Shown here: in pieces, positions 52,543 to 61,799 of the stretch
How positions within the stretch are numbered: the stretch's first letter is position 1
How the letters are laid out: each line of letters begins with the position of its first letter
Source of the DNA: an uncultured Pirellula sp.
GTDB taxonomy: Bacteria; Planctomycetota; Planctomycetia; Pirellulales; Pirellulaceae
Direction of reading: 5' to 3'
Assembly (NCBI GenBank): GCA_903892355.1
Contig: CAITIE010000088.1
Span: 1 to 64,000 of the forward strand
Length of the DNA stretch: 64,000 bases
Notes under the pieces: model-generated
Databases searched by the model: none
The model's input: only the letters and a program-made list of their open reading frames with translations
Told to the model about the DNA's origin: nothing
Program-made: the position numbers and the translations under genes

Positions 52543-54933
52543 TCATGAATCTGCGTTTTCGAGGGCGTCGATGGTGTCCCCAGCATTCATCTGCTTTTGC
52601 GCCTGATTGAGCCGGAAGTAGGTTCCTCCCAAGGCGAGGAGTTGCTCGTGGTTGCCGATCTCCGTGACGCGACCTCGTTCGAGCACCACGATACGGTTTG
52701 CTTTACGCAGTGTGCTGATCCGATGCGCGATCGCAATGGTGGTACGGCCTTGGACCAGCACATCGAGGGCTTCTTGGATTTCGCGTTCGGTCTCTGTGTC
52801 CACGGCCGAGGTGGCTTCGTCGAGGATCAGGATTCGAGGATCGGTCAATAGAGCCCGAGCGATCGATATTCGTTGTCGTTCTCCGCCGGAGAGAGATTGT
52901 CCGCGTTCCCCGACTAGCGAGTCGTAACCATCGGTGAGTTTCAGGATGAAGTCGTGTGCTTTGGCGGCCCGCGCTGCGGCGATGATTTGTTCGCGAGTGG
53001 CCTCAGGGCGGCCGTACGCGATGTTCTCGGCGATCGATCCGAAAAAGAGGAAGGGTTCTTGAAGGACGATTCCTATGTTGCTTCGGTACTCGGAGATAGG
53101 AAAATTGCGAATATCGGTACCATCGACTACGATCGACCCGTTGGCGACATCGTAGAAGCGGCATACCAGATTTACGAGGGTGCTTTTGCCGGCACCACTA
53201 GGGCCTACCAACCCGATCATCTCCCCAGGTTCGATCGTTAGATCCACATCATGGATCACCTGTCGGGAGCCGTAGCTAAAAGTGATTTTGCGGATTTCAA
53301 TCCTGCCTTGCAATCGACCTGGATGCACGGGCTTGGTCGGTTCCGCAACGCTAGGCACTCGATCAAGAATCTCAAAGATGCGATGGGTTGCGGCTGCAGT
53401 CCGCTGTGCATTCGCTAGGAGTCGACTCATGTCGTCGAGCCTCAAGTACAACCGTGAAACCCACATGATGAAGACGGACAGATCGCCAACGGTGATTCCT
53501 TTGCGGAAAATTTGGTAGGCGCCAAAGCCATAGATAACGAGAAGACCAATATCGGTTAAGAACGTGATGATAGGCGAAAATGCTGCCCAAAGACGATTGA
53601 CCCGATCGTTAGCATGAAGGACATGGTCATTGCGTTGTTGGAATCGGGCGACTTCGCGATGTTCCTGAGCGAACGCCTTCACAACACGGATGCCGGGAAT
53701 GGTGTCTGCCAACACGTTGACCATCTCGGCCCATGCCGAGCTTCCTCGAGCAAAGCCAGCCCTCATGCGAGCTTGGACGCGCGCTACGATCCAGGCGATG
53801 AACGGGAATGGCAACAGTCCCACTAAGGCCATCTTGGGATCCAACCAAAAGAGGAGAACCGCGGTGATCAAAATCATGATCAAGTCGGTGGCGAAGTCCA
53901 CCGCATGGATCGATAGGAAATCGCAGATCCGCTGGGTATCATTGCTGACCCGCGAGATCAAATCGCCGGTTCGCTTCCCCCCAAAAAACTCCAACGACAA
54001 CCTTTGGAGATGTTCATAAGTTGCATTCCGGAGGTCGGCGCTGACTCGCTCGCTAACGCTGGAAAGTACATACGTTTTCGCCCATCCGAGAGCCCAACTC
54101 AATAGGGCCGCCAATACCATCCCGCCGAGCAGCCAAGGCACCAAGCCAAAGTCTGCGGGCTTTTCGTTTTGGTAGGGGATCAAGACATCGTCCATCAACG
54201 GCTTGGTAAGCAATGGTGGAATCATCGCCGCCGAAGTGCTGAGCACCGTCAACACGAATCCCAGCAGAATCATCCAGAATCGAGGCTTGGCGAATCGAAC
54301 CAAACGCAAAAGTGAACGTGTTGTGTCGGGGACAGCGGTAGGAGCGCAATTGCTGCAAAGGACTTGGCCTTCCAACATCGGTCCACCGCACGATGGACAA
54401 ACCGATCCCGTGCTTTCCAATTCGGTTCCAGACCGAAGCCTGCGAAAATCCGTGACGAGCGTCGCCGCCCCATTGATTTGGGAGGCCGTGTACCGCCACG
54501 CTGAAACCAAACAGGAACGGTCGACCAACTCGAGCGATCCAAGACCAGCGCGATCGATTTTTCTCAGCTCAAGCCCATCATAAAAATCCCAGCGCTTCCA
54601 AGAAACCGAATCGCTCTTTTCCAGAGTGGCCGGCAGCAGGGCAGTGGCCGGCAGCAGGGCAGTGGCCGGCAGCAGGGCGGATTTGGCGTGGTGCGGATCG
54701 ATAACTTCATGCGCTATAAGTCCTAAGTTGGTCAGGATTACGATACCTCGACCAAACCGAAGCTGTTCGGTCAAGTTCGGTTCAAACCATGAAACGATCT
54801 TCTCGTCGCTTCTAAGGAGCGGCTTCATGGCGGCTTGCCACGCCTCATCCCATTGCTGAGGCAATTCGAGGGTCCCCGAGGGAGTCATGGATTGTCTTTC
54901 CGAAACGCTCATCTGATTCCAATCAATCTCCAT
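52543..54933 (-). CDS. ABC exporter (membrane plus ATPase) with N-terminal zinc-ribbon domain
   Basis: A 796-residue half-transporter. The first 200 residues are extra: a PH-like region (GRGIVILTNLGLIAHEVID), a repeated LLPATA segment, and a zinc ribbon with CPSCGG and CSNC. Six membrane helices follow (about 225-505), with LSLEFFGGKRTGDLISRVSN as the coupling region. The nucleotide-binding domain has Walker A GPSGAGKST, Q-loop VLQEP, signature LSGGERQRISIARALL, Walker B ILILDEATSAVD and the switch His in IAIAHRIST. All catalytic residues are present. Substrates of such MsbA/LmrA-type exporters cannot be told from sequence. A small membrane protein lies upstream and a beta-propeller gene downstream on the same strand. 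Confidence 0.93.
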   Translation of the reverse strand: MEIDWNQMSVSERQSMTPSGTLELPQQWDEAWQAAMKPLLRSDEKIVSWFEPNLTEQLRFGRGIVILTNLGLIAHEVIDPHHAKSALLPATALLPATALLPATLEKSDSVSWKRWDFYDGLELRKIDRAGLGSLELVDRSCLVSAWRYTASQINGAATLVTDFRRLRSGTELESTGSVCPSCGGPMLEGQVLCSNCAPTAVPDTTRSLLRLVRFAKPRFWMILLGFVLTVLSTSAAMIPPLLTKPLMDDVLIPYQNEKPADFGLVPWLLGGMVLAALLSWALGWAKTYVLSSVSERVSADLRNATYEHLQRLSLEFFGGKRTGDLISRVSNDTQRICDFLSIHAVDFATDLIMILITAVLLFWLDPKMALVGLLPFPFIAWIVARVQARMRAGFARGSSAWAEMVNVLADTIPGIRVVKAFAQEHREVARFQQRNDHVLHANDRVNRLWAAFSPIITFLTDIGLLVIYGFGAYQIFRKGITVGDLSVFIMWVSRLYLRLDDMSRLLANAQRTAAATHRIFEILDRVPSVAEPTKPVHPGRLQGRIEIRKITFSYGSRQVIHDVDLTIEPGEMIGLVGPSGAGKSTLVNLVCRFYDVANGSIVVDGTDIRNFPISEYRSNIGIVLQEPFLFFGSIAENIAYGRPEATREQIIAAARAAKAHDFILKLTDGYDSLVGERGQSLSGGERQRISIARALLTDPRILILDEATSAVDTETEREIQEALDVLVQGRTTIAIAHRISTLRKANRIVVLERGRVTEIGNHEQLLALGGTYFRLNQAQKQMNAGDTIDALENADS
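54625..54678. repeat. 18-bp triple repeat inside the ABC exporter gene
   Basis: Three identical copies of agtggccggcagcagggc lie at 54625-54642, 54643-54660 and 54661-54678. On the minus strand they encode the repeated hexapeptide LLPATA and preserve the frame. Exact identity implies recent duplication or slippage. Confidence 0.96.
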
Positions 54934-54934
54934 A

Positions 54935-54960
54935 CCTTAGCTCGGGACCTTAGCTCGGGT
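54935..54960. repeat. 13-bp tandem repeat upstream of the ABC exporter
   Basis: ccttagctcggga (54935-54947) is followed by ccttagctcgggt (54948-54960). It begins two bases before the ABC start codon on the minus strand and so occupies the ribosome-binding region. Confidence 0.8.
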
Positions 54961-55050
54961 CTACCATCGACCTGCTCGACCGTCGGCAGGATGGTGCGCC
55001 AGAACCTCCACGCATCAGACCCCAACTATCCCAGCCGCAGCGACCATGGG

Positions 55051-55479
55051 TTATGAACCTGCCGATTTGGTATCAGAAGCGGTTCCCTGCGCCTCGGCGG
55101 CTTGCCTCGCTTTTCTTGCGGAGATAAATGACTCAATGCAAAGAAACACATAGGTCACGCAAAGGATAACCATCGCCCAGACCATGCTGACCGGTAGCCA
55201 ATCCACAGTCTCTTGCCGGAGCACTTTCAAAATCTGGGGAATACCGCGGCCGAGTGCGGCCAATGCTCCGAGGAGTCCCAGGGTGACGGCGGCGTGCATC
55301 AGGTGCTTGCGCAGGGCAGGTTTCAGGAGTGAAAACAGCCCAAGCAGAATCAGTGGAACGCCTACGAAGGTGGGAATGAAGACGCTGAAACTTTCAATTC
55401 GCCCGTTGTAAACCCAAACAAAAATCGTAAGGAAACTTAGCAAAAGCCCGAAAACAACGGTGATTATTGGCATACCCAT
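55051..55479 (-). CDS. Small polytopic membrane protein of unknown function
   Basis: A 142-residue protein with four predicted membrane helices: ITVVFGLLLSFLTIFVWVY, FIPTFVGVPLILLGLFSLL, LMHAAVTLGLLGALAALG and SMVWAMVILCVTYVFLCI. A short basic and polar tail follows (ARKARQAAEAQGTASD). I do not recognise a named domain, although similar small four-helix proteins are frequent in planctomycetes. The start may be the ATG at 55479 or the one two codons later. It precedes the ABC exporter by 117 bases on the same strand. Confidence 0.75.
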   Translation of the reverse strand: MGMPIITVVFGLLLSFLTIFVWVYNGRIESFSVFIPTFVGVPLILLGLFSLLKPALRKHLMHAAVTLGLLGALAALGRGIPQILKVLRQETVDWLPVSMVWAMVILCVTYVFLCIESFISARKARQAAEAQGTASDTKSAGS

Positions 55480-55820
55480 TCCCTGATGAAGAATTTAAAA
55501 ATCAGTCCCATCCAAGCTCAACCGATCGTTGACGCTCGAATTCTTGCAACGTAAAGTGAATAGTAAGTTAGCACTGCAAGCTTTGCGAGGGCTCCCACAC
55601 CCTGCCTCCGACTGGAAATCCTACAGATTCACCCGTAGGAGCCTCGTTCGGAGGCTTTCCCTGCGTCCCACCTCCTGGGAGGCAATCACTGCTTGTGATG
55701 CAAATTCCTTGTACTTTTTTGCTTTGCTATTTCGCCAGTTTTCCGTTCGTTTTTTCCGTTCGTTGATCCCGTTTCCTCTCATCTCCCAACAATCGCCCTA
55801 GATTGCGAACGAGGTTCTTT
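55480..55820. other. Divergent intergenic region, small membrane protein / FHA protein
   Basis: About 340 bases. A 90-codon plus-strand frame (55529-55801) is Arg/Ser-rich and has no supporting features. A duplicated ttttccgttcgt occurs at about 55739-55764. No clear promoter or structured RNA was recognised. Confidence 0.45.
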
Positions 55821-56246
55821 ATGGCCGACTATGGATTTTTGGTCCCGACCGGTGGCGGAGAAGACATTCCGCTCAAAAAAGAACGGATTTTGATTGGCCG
55901 CCGCGAAAACTGCGACATTGTTCTTAGGTTTTCAAACGTTTCCGGTCAGCATTGCCGGATGACGCTCGAACAAGGCTACTGGTTCATCAAGGACCTTGAT
56001 AGCCGCAATGGAACCAAGGTGAACGGGTACCGCATCACCCGCAAACGGTGCGACCCGGGGGTCCTTATTTCGATCGCCAAGCATCAGTATGAGATTCGAT
56101 ATAACCCCGAAGAACTCGGGGCCAGTGGACCGCCACCGGGAGATGATGAACAAGTCGAATTGTCGCTCCGATCCTCGTTGATGGAGCGAGCGGGGCTCGA
56201 CCGCCGCGGAAAAGACGACCGCGGCGCGAACAAATCGGACGACTGA
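55821..56246 (+). CDS. FHA-domain protein
   Basis: A 141-residue protein built around one forkhead-associated domain, which binds phosphothreonine peptides. The ATG at 55821 gives MADYGFLVPTGGGEDIPLKK; the six codons upstream are less likely. FHA landmarks are Gly26-Arg27 in LIGRREN, SGQH (41-44) in place of the usual SxxH, and Asn63-Gly64 in LDSRNGTKVNG. A C-terminal tail of about 45 residues is charged and probably disordered. A partner of Ser/Thr kinases is the usual role. The H-NOX kinase in this window is one candidate writer, but nothing links them directly. Confidence 0.92.
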   Translation: MADYGFLVPTGGGEDIPLKKERILIGRRENCDIVLRFSNVSGQHCRMTLEQGYWFIKDLDSRNGTKVNGYRITRKRCDPGVLISIAKHQYEIRYNPEELGASGPPPGDDEQVELSLRSSLMERAGLDRRGKDDRGANKSDD

Positions 56247-56334
56247 TTCGAAGTGTTCCTGGAGGTGGACCAACTCGGATCAAGGCGTTCAGAACAGAAC
56301 GCCGGTTTTGGCTCCTCGGTTTCCGCCTATTCCC

Positions 56335-56652
56335 TCATTCTGCTTGTGGGAGGTCGACGAAAATCTCGTCTCCCTGAATCGTAACGGGATACGTATCTGT
56401 TTTGATCTTGGGGTTATCCATCCACGTCCCATCGGTCAATTGGAATCGCCATGCATGCCATGGGCACGCGACGCATCCGTCGTGAATCCAACCCGCGGAA
56501 AGGGATGCGCCTTGGTGAGGGCAGAAATCATCCATCGCATAAAACTTCCCTTCAACCTGAAAGACAGCGATCATCCGATCGCCAACGGGAAATGCCCGGC
56601 CTTCGTTTTCTGGAATCTCTGTCGTTTTCGCAATCGCTATCAGGTTAGGCAC
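56335..56652 (-). CDS. Rieske [2Fe-2S] ferredoxin-like protein
   Basis: A 105-residue single Rieske domain. Cluster ligands are Cys44-His46 in CPHQGASL and Cys63-His66 in CPWHAW. The surrounding YAMDDFCPHQGASLSAG and DGTWMDNPKIKTDTYPV match the ferredoxin subunits of NirD and aromatic-ring dioxygenase type. The start appears to be GTG at 56652, inside the last codons of the CinA-like gene (8-base overlap), which suggests translational coupling. No oxygenase or nitrite reductase large subunit is adjacent, so it probably serves as a free electron carrier. Confidence 0.9.
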   Translation of the reverse strand: MPNLIAIAKTTEIPENEGRAFPVGDRMIAVFQVEGKFYAMDDFCPHQGASLSAGWIHDGCVACPWHAWRFQLTDGTWMDNPKIKTDTYPVTIQGDEIFVDLPQAE

Positions 56653-57925
56653 GAGATAATTCCAATCGCAAGAAGTTAAGTGCGGATTTTGCTAACCGAT
56701 GGTAAAGGACTTCGGGGTGCCCACCGATCGAAATGGTGGTCGAAGCAGGGGGCTTTCCTGCGACGGCTAGGCACATCGTGAAGTCGGTATGTGGTAGTCC
56801 CGCTCCACGCGTGACTTCTTCGAGCGTTGGATACGTACCCACGGCCAATACCACGTCGATGTTGCGTTCATTCAGCATCGATTCCGCAGCGCGTTTCAAA
56901 AGATCTGTGAGCTGTGAATGGGTATTTGGCAGCGTTGCTGAAATCGATAAACGGGAATGAAGCTCTCGTTCGCTCGCACACCAGTCTGCAGCGCGTAGAC
57001 CGAACGGACCACCGTCCTGTTCTTGAGACATCATCGGGGCAATCCAGCAGCCTGCTCCTACCTCGAGCAGACCCAATCGCAGTTTTCGGTCTGAAAGGAG
57101 GCGATGAACTGCTTGATGCAATTCCACGTTTCCTTCTCCGAAAATCAGTTGCCCCAAGGTTCCTCGGACTTCATCGATGGTCGGTTGGATCAGACGTTGA
57201 AACTCCGATTCCGTAGCGGTTTGAGCCGCGATGCGAAGCGTAATCGTAGCCTTGGAAACGGTGATGCCGACACGCGGATCGCGATCGCGTGCGATCAAAT
57301 TAGGAAGAAGCTGCTCCACGTCGCTTTCGCCGATCCCGAAAAGCTTCAGGCTATGAAACCGCAAGCGGTCCTGCCCTGCCCCCATCTCCTCGCAAAGCCT
57401 TTTCTCCACTGTGTGCTCGAGCATTTCGAGCATCTCCGCCGGCACGCCAGGCAATGCAAAGATTCGGCACTGCTTCGTCGATCCCTCCGGTATGCTCGTG
57501 GTCACAGCCAAGTCGATTCCTGGGGCTGTGCCGTGTGGATTGTCGATAATCTTCGAACCACGAGGAAACATCGCTTGAACGCGATTGCGTTCCGGCATCG
57601 GTCGTTTCCGTTGCGCGAACAAGGACTCGATGTGTTGCATCGCCTCTTCACGAAATTCAAGCGGGCAGTGGAATGCCTCCGCCATCGCTTCACGCGTCAA
57701 ATCGTCCGCGGTTGGCCCTAAACCTCCACTGGCGATAACGATGTCCGCCCGCGCTGCGGCGATACGAAACGCTGCGATGTTGTCAGCGAGGGTGTCACCT
57801 ACCGTCGTGTGGAAATGGACTTTGATGCCGATATCGCCGAGCCTCAAACTGATCGCTTGGGTGTTGGTGTCGAGTCGGACTCCACTGGTGAGTTCGTCTC
57901 CGATGGAAATGATTTCCGCGATCAT
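56645..57925 (-). CDS. CinA-like protein with degenerate C-terminal amidase domain
   Basis: A 426-residue protein. The N-terminal MoCF/COG1058 domain is well preserved: AEIISIGDELTSGVRLDTNT, IVIASGGLGPTADDLTREAM, FPRGSKIIDNPHGTAPGI and RIFALPGVPAEMLEM. In standard CinA this half is an ADP-ribose pyrophosphatase and the C-terminal half is a nicotinamide-nucleotide amidase whose active serine lies in an ESCTGG motif. Here the matching place reads LLEVGAGCWIAP, so the amidase serine is absent and that half is probably inactive or has another role. It overlaps the Rieske gene by 8 bases. Confidence 0.88.
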   Translation of the reverse strand: MIAEIISIGDELTSGVRLDTNTQAISLRLGDIGIKVHFHTTVGDTLADNIAAFRIAAARADIVIASGGLGPTADDLTREAMAEAFHCPLEFREEAMQHIESLFAQRKRPMPERNRVQAMFPRGSKIIDNPHGTAPGIDLAVTTSIPEGSTKQCRIFALPGVPAEMLEMLEHTVEKRLCEEMGAGQDRLRFHSLKLFGIGESDVEQLLPNLIARDRDPRVGITVSKATITLRIAAQTATESEFQRLIQPTIDEVRGTLGQLIFGEGNVELHQAVHRLLSDRKLRLGLLEVGAGCWIAPMMSQEQDGGPFGLRAADWCASERELHSRLSISATLPNTHSQLTDLLKRAAESMLNERNIDVVLAVGTYPTLEEVTRGAGLPHTDFTMCLAVAGKPPASTTISIGGHPEVLYHRLAKSALNFLRLELSRA

Positions 57926-58009
57926 GAATAGTCCGTGTGACGCTTGTGCCGCTAAAAAGTGAATGGAATTGGTCGCTGAATTTCAACGATGGTGCCGTAC
58001 TGATGAGGC

Positions 58010-59176
58010 TCATTGTAGATTCGTGTCCATCGATGAAAAACTGCAAAGATGGGCCTCGGCAACCCATTGTGGGCAACTCCATACTAAAAAGAACATCGCT
58101 TCCTTGCACCACTTAGAAACGGGATGGTTTTCCAAGAAACCAGCTCCTTTAGCCGCAGCGAGAGCGGCTTGCGTCGATTGCAAGGCAAGATCGTTGCATT
58201 GTTTTCGAAGGGCATTGGAGTCGCTGGGAGGGTTTCCGTCCTCGATCGACACCAGTTTTTCGTAAAGTCCCTCCCATGCGTTCACAAGGTTCTCCGCGTA
58301 GGGCTTTAGGTTCGGCCTGTTCTTTGATTCGGTATCGAGCCAATCGATTGCGCAGGCCGCCAAACCCAAAGCCAATGCGCTGGTTTGGGCACCTCCCGCT
58401 CCGGAATTGGACGTGGGACTTTTGGACTGGGACGCCGCCATCACATTGTCACACGGGCCATGCAGAAGATGCGCATCGCTCAGTTCCACTCCATCCAAAT
58501 GCACCTCATCGGTGCAACTGCTGCTCAGCGCGAGCAATTCCATCCCTTGACCCGGCTTCACACCCGCGGTCGAAGTAGGGAGCAGAAACAGCAGTTCTCT
58601 AGCGTGAGCAGGCGTGGGCATCACGGCATCGCTGTTTCGAGAGATCTCGCTATTTTCGGTCGGTGCCCTTTCCACGGCACCGACAACAATGTAGTCCGAG
58701 GAAAATGCACCCGTCACCCACGGAATACTGCCATGGAGAATCCATCGTTCCCCATCCGCCCGAACGTTATCCACCCTATCCGCTTGATCCACACGAGCCG
58801 CTTGCCCCGCCTTATTTGCATGAACGGCCCGATACGCTTGAACCGGTGGAGTCGAGAGGTGGCGACGGCTGGTTGTTAGATGGCTGATCCCCACGGTCGC
58901 AAAGGCTTCGCCCGATCGAATTTCACGAAGCCAACGGTCGCGACTCGAGTGATTGCTCGACTCAATACGCCGAATCGCCGCGTGTCGTTGCGTCATGATA
59001 AACGCGGTGGTCAAGCAACCGAAAGCGAGGGCGACGTAGTAAGCAAGCGTATTTTTCGGAAAATCGGGCCATTCATTTTCAAACTGAGCGCATAGCCGAA
59101 TCGTCTCCGTTGGAAAACAGTCCCGCCCTCGAAGCCGATGGGTGTTTCGCGCAAGCGACACAGCTAATGCTTCCAT
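58010..59176 (-). CDS. Divergent acyl-CoA dehydrogenase-like protein
   Basis: A 388-residue protein with the layout of the acyl-CoA dehydrogenase superfamily: helical N-terminus (LAYYVALAFGCLTTAFIMTQ), a beta middle section (GEAFATVGISHLTTSRRHL, ILHGSIPWVTGAFSSDYIVV, the FAD-contact region) and a helical C-terminus. The start at the ATG ending at 59176 is preferred, because the frame extends 90 bases further only to a TTG. Several conserved ACAD residues are hard to place, including the usual catalytic Glu, so enzymatic activity is uncertain. A repetitive AARVDQADRVDNVRAD segment interrupts the middle domain. It precedes the CinA-like gene by 84 bases on the same strand. Confidence 0.65.
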   Translation of the reverse strand: MEALAVSLARNTHRLRGRDCFPTETIRLCAQFENEWPDFPKNTLAYYVALAFGCLTTAFIMTQRHAAIRRIESSNHSSRDRWLREIRSGEAFATVGISHLTTSRRHLSTPPVQAYRAVHANKAGQAARVDQADRVDNVRADGERWILHGSIPWVTGAFSSDYIVVGAVERAPTENSEISRNSDAVMPTPAHARELLFLLPTSTAGVKPGQGMELLALSSSCTDEVHLDGVELSDAHLLHGPCDNVMAASQSKSPTSNSGAGGAQTSALALGLAACAIDWLDTESKNRPNLKPYAENLVNAWEGLYEKLVSIEDGNPPSDSNALRKQCNDLALQSTQAALAAAKGAGFLENHPVSKWCKEAMFFLVWSCPQWVAEAHLCSFSSMDTNLQ

Positions 59177-59417
59177 TCCAGGTGCTTTATCGAGGATACG
59201 GCTTGCAAATGGGCTCACTGAGTACCTCAGCAGGTCGGGGTGAATTGGCAGGGGCGTTAAACTCAACGCAGTTTACCAAGCCTGCGTGTTGTGCGGTGGG
59301 CGGGGCGACTGGCGCAATCCCTACCTTTGAACCATTCGTGTCATTTCGTTATAAACAGAGAATCTTGATTTTGAAGGAACTACGCGGACGATACTCCAAG
59401 CGTTGGTTGTCCACGGC

Positions 59418-61682
59418 ATGAATGCTGTGTTCGATATCACAATTTTGGAAGGTACCGCGACAGCTGGAACGGGAGCGTACATGACGCAAATCGATTATTC
59501 GGTGGGGGGGGAATTGGCGACATCAGGCATTGCTAGCGAAATCGACGCCGAAGCATTGTATGAAAAGTGCATGGTGCTCGCGCATAACCTTTGGTGGAGC
59601 TGGCAACCCGAGGTGACTAATTTATTCCGCGACATCGATCCGATTCGTTGGCGGCAATTGGACCACAACCCGATCGCGCTGCTGCGCGAGTTCACCCCGG
59701 ATCGTCTTGCAATCCGCGCAAGCGAGATGGTTTTACACAGCCGCGTCAATTATGCCTATCGCCGGCTTCATGAATACCTGGAATCGTCCAACACGTGGGC
59801 TCAGACGAATGCCGGTGTTTTGGGCAGCAAGCCAGTCGCTTACTTTTCCGCAGAGTTTGGTTTGCACGAATCTTTGCCCGTGTACTCGGGTGGTTTGGGC
59901 GTTCTGTCGGGCGACCATGTCAAGAGTGCCAGCGGCCTCGGGGTCCCCTTGGTCGGGATCGGGCTTTACTATTCGCATGGTTATTTCAAGCAGGCCCTCA
60001 GTGGGGATGGCTATCAAAAGGAAGAGTACTTTGAAACCAAAGTCGAGGATCTTCCACTCGAAGCGGCGCTTCTACCCGACGGGACACCGTTGGTGGTCGG
60101 AATCGATACGAGGAATGGGCGGTTATTGGCCAAGGTATGGCGGGTCCAGGTAGGGCGAGTCCGGTTGTTCTTGCTCGACTGCAATGTGGAGGGGAACCGG
60201 CCTGAGGATCGCGAATTGACCAGTCGTCTCTACGGTGGCGATGAGCGAACACGTATCCGTCAGGAACTCGTTTTGGGCGTTGGTGGCGTCAGGGCGCTGA
60301 GAGCACTGGGCATTACCCCTGGCGCATACCATCTTAACGAAGGCCACAGCGCATTTGCTCCGCTTGAAGTTATCCGCGAGCGGATGTTCGACGACGGCAT
60401 GTCGTTCGATGATGCCTGTCGCGAAGTATCCCAAGCGACGATCTTCACAACCCACACCCCGGTACCCGCTGGTCACGACCGGTTCTCAGGTGCTCTCATC
60501 GAGGAGCACCTCGGCCCACTTCGCGATCTTTTAGGCATTAGCCATGACCACTTGATGAGCATCGGGCGTGTCCAAACCTCCGATCCGAATGAACCGTTCT
60601 GCATGACGGTTATCGGGTTGAAACTATCGCGGACAGCGAATGCCGTCAGCCAATTGCACGGACATATCTCGCGACGGATGTGGCGATCGCTGTGGCCGCA
60701 GCGCGAGGAAAACAACATTCCGATCGGCCACATCACGAATGGTGTTCACATCGAGAGTTGGCTGGCTGGCCAGATGCAGCAACTCTACGACCGCCATTTT
60801 CCAGCCAATTGGAAAACGCACATGGGTGAGCCTGATGTTTGGCAGTTCATCCACAGCGTCGATCCAGGGGAGTTGTGGGAGACTCACAACGCGCTAAAGA
60901 ATCTCTTGCTCTCATTCGTTCGCCGACGCGTCTCGCGGCAATGCCGCCGGCGTGGGGAAAGCGATGAGATCATCGAAGCAGCACGCAGTGTTTTGAGCCC
61001 GAACGTTTTGACGATTGGGTTCGGTCGGCGATTCGCAACATACAAGCGTGCTAATTTGATCTTCTCAAATTTGGATCGGATCGCAGGGTTGATCAACAAT
61101 CCAGATCGTCCGGTGCAACTGATTTTCGCGGGCAAAGCGCATCCGAAGGACGAACCAGGGAAGCGGTTCATCCAAGAGATTGCCAATCTGCGCCATGATT
61201 CTCGCTTCGCTGGCAAAGTGGCCTTCATCGAGGACTACGATATCAACGTTTGCCGTCACTTGATCCAAGGGGTCGATGTGTGGTTGAATAACCCGCGACG
61301 ACCACTCGAGGCCTCAGGAACCAGCGGTCAAAAGACGGTTCTCAACGGTGGACTCAATTGCAGTATTTTGGACGGATGGTGGGCCGAGGCCTACGATGGC
61401 TCCAACGGTTTTGCGATCGGGAAGGGAACCAGTCATTCCGAAGATCGAATCACCGACACCCGCGATTCGGATTATCTCTACGAGACACTGGAACAGAGTG
61501 TCATCCCAACGTTCTACGATCGGGATCGGGATGGGTTGCCCCGTAGCTGGATCAAGATGATGATGAACAGCATCAGCACGTTGGCTTGGCGATTCAGTAG
61601 CCATCGCATGGTGATGGATTACACTCGCGTCGCTTATGTGCCCGCCTCCGGCGGTTTAAGCTGCGAGATCAAGGTCCGTTAA
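59418..61682 (+). CDS. glgP: Alpha-glucan phosphorylase, GlgP family (GT35)
   Basis: A 754-residue enzyme that releases glucose 1-phosphate from glycogen or maltodextrin. An N-terminal DUF3417 region (MVLAHNLWWSWQPEVTNLF) marks the short, non-mammalian phosphorylase type. Motifs are VAYFSAEFGLHESLPVYSGG, AYHLNEGHSAFAPLE, TIFTTHTPVPAGHDRF, IPIGHITNGVHIESWL, VLTIGFGRRFATYKRA and VWLNNPRRPLEASGTSGQKT, which contains the PLP lysine. Gln replaces the more usual Met in that motif. The start may be ATG 59418 or ATG 59481; the latter has a GGGAG six bases upstream. It is monocistronic in this window. Confidence 0.93.
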   Translation: MNAVFDITILEGTATAGTGAYMTQIDYSVGGELATSGIASEIDAEALYEKCMVLAHNLWWSWQPEVTNLFRDIDPIRWRQLDHNPIALLREFTPDRLAIRASEMVLHSRVNYAYRRLHEYLESSNTWAQTNAGVLGSKPVAYFSAEFGLHESLPVYSGGLGVLSGDHVKSASGLGVPLVGIGLYYSHGYFKQALSGDGYQKEEYFETKVEDLPLEAALLPDGTPLVVGIDTRNGRLLAKVWRVQVGRVRLFLLDCNVEGNRPEDRELTSRLYGGDERTRIRQELVLGVGGVRALRALGITPGAYHLNEGHSAFAPLEVIRERMFDDGMSFDDACREVSQATIFTTHTPVPAGHDRFSGALIEEHLGPLRDLLGISHDHLMSIGRVQTSDPNEPFCMTVIGLKLSRTANAVSQLHGHISRRMWRSLWPQREENNIPIGHITNGVHIESWLAGQMQQLYDRHFPANWKTHMGEPDVWQFIHSVDPGELWETHNALKNLLLSFVRRRVSRQCRRRGESDEIIEAARSVLSPNVLTIGFGRRFATYKRANLIFSNLDRIAGLINNPDRPVQLIFAGKAHPKDEPGKRFIQEIANLRHDSRFAGKVAFIEDYDINVCRHLIQGVDVWLNNPRRPLEASGTSGQKTVLNGGLNCSILDGWWAEAYDGSNGFAIGKGTSHSEDRITDTRDSDYLYETLEQSVIPTFYDRDRDGLPRSWIKMMMNSISTLAWRFSSHRMVMDYTRVAYVPASGGLSCEIKVR

Positions 61683-61685
61683 AGA

Positions 61686-61739
61686 CCCGTCGCTTTCAAA
61701 AGTCCCGTCAGTTTCAAAAGTCCTGTCACTTTCAGGCCT
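61686..61739. repeat. Imperfect 18-bp triple repeat after glgP
   Basis: Units at 61686-61703 (cccgtcgctttcaaaagt), 61704-61721 (cccgtcagtttcaaaagt) and 61722-61739 (cctgtcactttcaggcct). The first two differ at two positions and the third has drifted, so this array is older than the perfect ones elsewhere in the window. Confidence 0.85.
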
Positions 61740-61760
61740 TACCAGGTTGCGAATCCTGGT

Positions 61761-61799
61761 CTGGCCCGGTTAGCTGGCCCGGTTCGCTGGCCCGGTTAG
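61761..61799. repeat. 13-bp triple repeat after glgP
   Basis: ctggcccggttag occurs at 61761-61773 and 61787-61799, with ctggcccggttcg between them at 61774-61786. The 13-bp unit is not a multiple of three, consistent with its non-coding place. Confidence 0.9.

Noticed and set aside
55529-55801. 90-codon plus-strand frame upstream of the FHA gene
   Set aside because: Arg/Ser/Phe-rich with no recognisable features; ends two bases before the longer FHA frame and lies in a promoter region.
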